Source: Roseburia sp. (lineage in GTDB: Bacteria; Bacillota; Clostridia; Lachnospirales; Lachnospiraceae). Taken from it: a stretch of 5,241 bases of DNA. Made by a program: the position numbers and the translations under genes. The stretch is taken from positions 1-5,241 of the forward strand of contig JAGASC010000349.1 of assembly GCA_017621905.1 (NCBI GenBank). Reading direction: 5' to 3'. Below the pieces are notes generated by a model, which was not told where the DNA came from, ran no database searches, and saw nothing but the letters and a program-made list of their open reading frames with translations. Shown here in pieces: positions 4,687 through 5,241 of the stretch (the first letter of the stretch is position 1; each line of letters begins with the position of its first letter).

Positions 4687-5241
4687 CTAAAAATCATTGA
4701 AATCTATGATTTCAAAATCATCTGTTTTTTGACGATCGCCCGACCTTAGTTTTTTCTTTTCTTTTTTCATCTGCTTGTTCTGTGTTTCTGTAATATCTGC
4801 TGCCATCTGTTTCTCCGGCAAATCGGCTTCATCTGCTTTGCCCTGTCTCTCCGGCAAATCGGCTGCATCTGCTTTGTCCTGTCTCTCCACTTCGTCTTTC
4901 CACGCATCAGCATCCCCGTCTGCATAGTCTTCGCGTTCTGCATGATACATGGTTTTCTCTTCAGTGTCTGTGAAAGCCTCCTCCTTTTCATCATGCAAAG
5001 TTCCGTCCGCAATGTCTTCTTTCTCATCTTTAGGCTCATCGCTGTCCGGGTACTCTTCGTCATCGTAAAAATCGTCTTTTCTTCCTCTTCTGCGAAGCAA
5101 AAGATTGATAATAACAATAATCAATACTGCAATGTCAAAAACCAATATAGCAATCGTGTTTCGGGCAAATGATTTTTCTTCCGTATATTTCTCCGCTAAT
5201 GCATTATATTCTTCCTGAAGGTACGCCATGTTCTCATCCAC
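4687..5241 (-). CDS. Single-pass membrane protein with acidic cytoplasmic tail, 5' end cut by window edge
   Basis: The frame is open to the window edge. It begins there with GTG GAT GAG, which could be a start but is more likely an internal codon, because no upstream sequence is available to judge. In the 184 visible residues, a short charged segment with coiled-coil character (QEEYNALAEKYTEEK, about 9-23) leads into one strong membrane helix (about 29-49). RRRGRK follows, which by the positive-inside rule puts the C-terminus in the cytoplasm. The tail is very acidic (FYDDEEYPDSDEPKDEKED), low in complexity, and carries a 12-residue tandem repeat (RQDKADAADLPE-like, about 120-144), a lysine-rich patch (KKEKKK, 159-164) and an aromatic-acidic end DDFEIIDFNDF. 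The missing N-terminal part is likely extracytoplasmic; an SH3b-type cell-wall domain is one possibility but is not seen. Function is unrecognised. It precedes clpC by 123 bp in the same direction. Confidence 0.8.
   Translation of the reverse strand: MDENMAYLQEEYNALAEKYTEEKSFARNTIAILVFDIAVLIIVIINLLLRRRGRKDDFYDDEEYPDSDEPKDEKEDIADGTLHDEKEEAFTDTEEKTMYHAEREDYADGDADAWKDEVERQDKADAADLPERQGKADEADLPEKQMAADITETQNKQMKKEKKKLRSGDRQKTDDFEIIDFNDF
4807..4888 (-). repeat. 36-bp in-frame tandem repeat, about 2.3 copies
   Basis: Units at 4807-4842 and 4843-4878 differ at 3 of 36 positions, and a third partial unit (CTGTCTCTCC) continues to 4888. The period of 36 keeps the reading frame and adds 12 residues per unit (KADxADLPExQ) to the acidic tail of the membrane protein. 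Such repeats change copy number by slippage, so tail length probably varies between strains. Confidence 0.85.

Noticed and set aside
4767..5117. 116-codon minus-strand ORF rich in M, K and R
   Set aside because: It is a shifted-frame shadow of the acidic-tail gene; the repeat and membrane helix belong to the other frame.

Overview
The window looks like a chromosomal housekeeping segment of a low-to-moderate GC Firmicute, most likely a gut-type Lachnospiraceae (Clostridia). The reasons are the clpC-radA neighbourhood, strong GGAGG ribosome binding sites, and a small conserved protein of a type I associate with Lachnospiraceae. Taxonomy is inferred from protein character, not measured.

All four genes read on the minus strand, so transcription runs from high to low coordinates. 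In that order they are: (1) the 3' part of a single-pass membrane protein with a long acidic, repeat-containing cytoplasmic tail (4687-5241, 5' end beyond the window); (2) clpC, a complete 816-residue AAA+ unfoldase carrying a ClpP-docking loop (2113-4563); (3) a complete 136-residue protein of unknown function with its own likely promoter and a strong terminator (1558-1968); (4) radA/sms, the DNA-repair branch-migration ATPase, lacking only its last ~30-35 residues beyond base 1 (1-1266). clpC next to radA is the classical stress/repair neighbourhood of Firmicutes. Here ctsR, mcsA and mcsB do not directly precede clpC, and no CtsR or HrcA operator is visible.

The most notable content is intergenic. 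Upstream of both radA and clpC lies a non-coding mobile element with GTAACTGTTCAG/CTGAACAGTTAC ends, each copy bounded by a perfect 8-bp target duplication (GAATTGAA at one site, TATTTTTC at the other). One copy is 133 bp and folds into several hairpins. The other is only 27 bp and consists of little more than the two ends. GTAA ends with 8-bp duplications suggest a MITE mobilised by an IS66-family transposase. The two copies share orientation and lie 38 and 39 bp from the start codons of radA and clpC. Copy 1 sits between the terminator of the 136-residue gene and radA, so it forms most of the space available for a radA promoter.

Other regions: 1969-2112 holds a promoter whose -10 lies in a 16-bp palindrome; 1441-1557 holds the terminator; 4564-4686 holds the short element and weak dyads. 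No RNA genes, CRISPR array or phage genes were seen.
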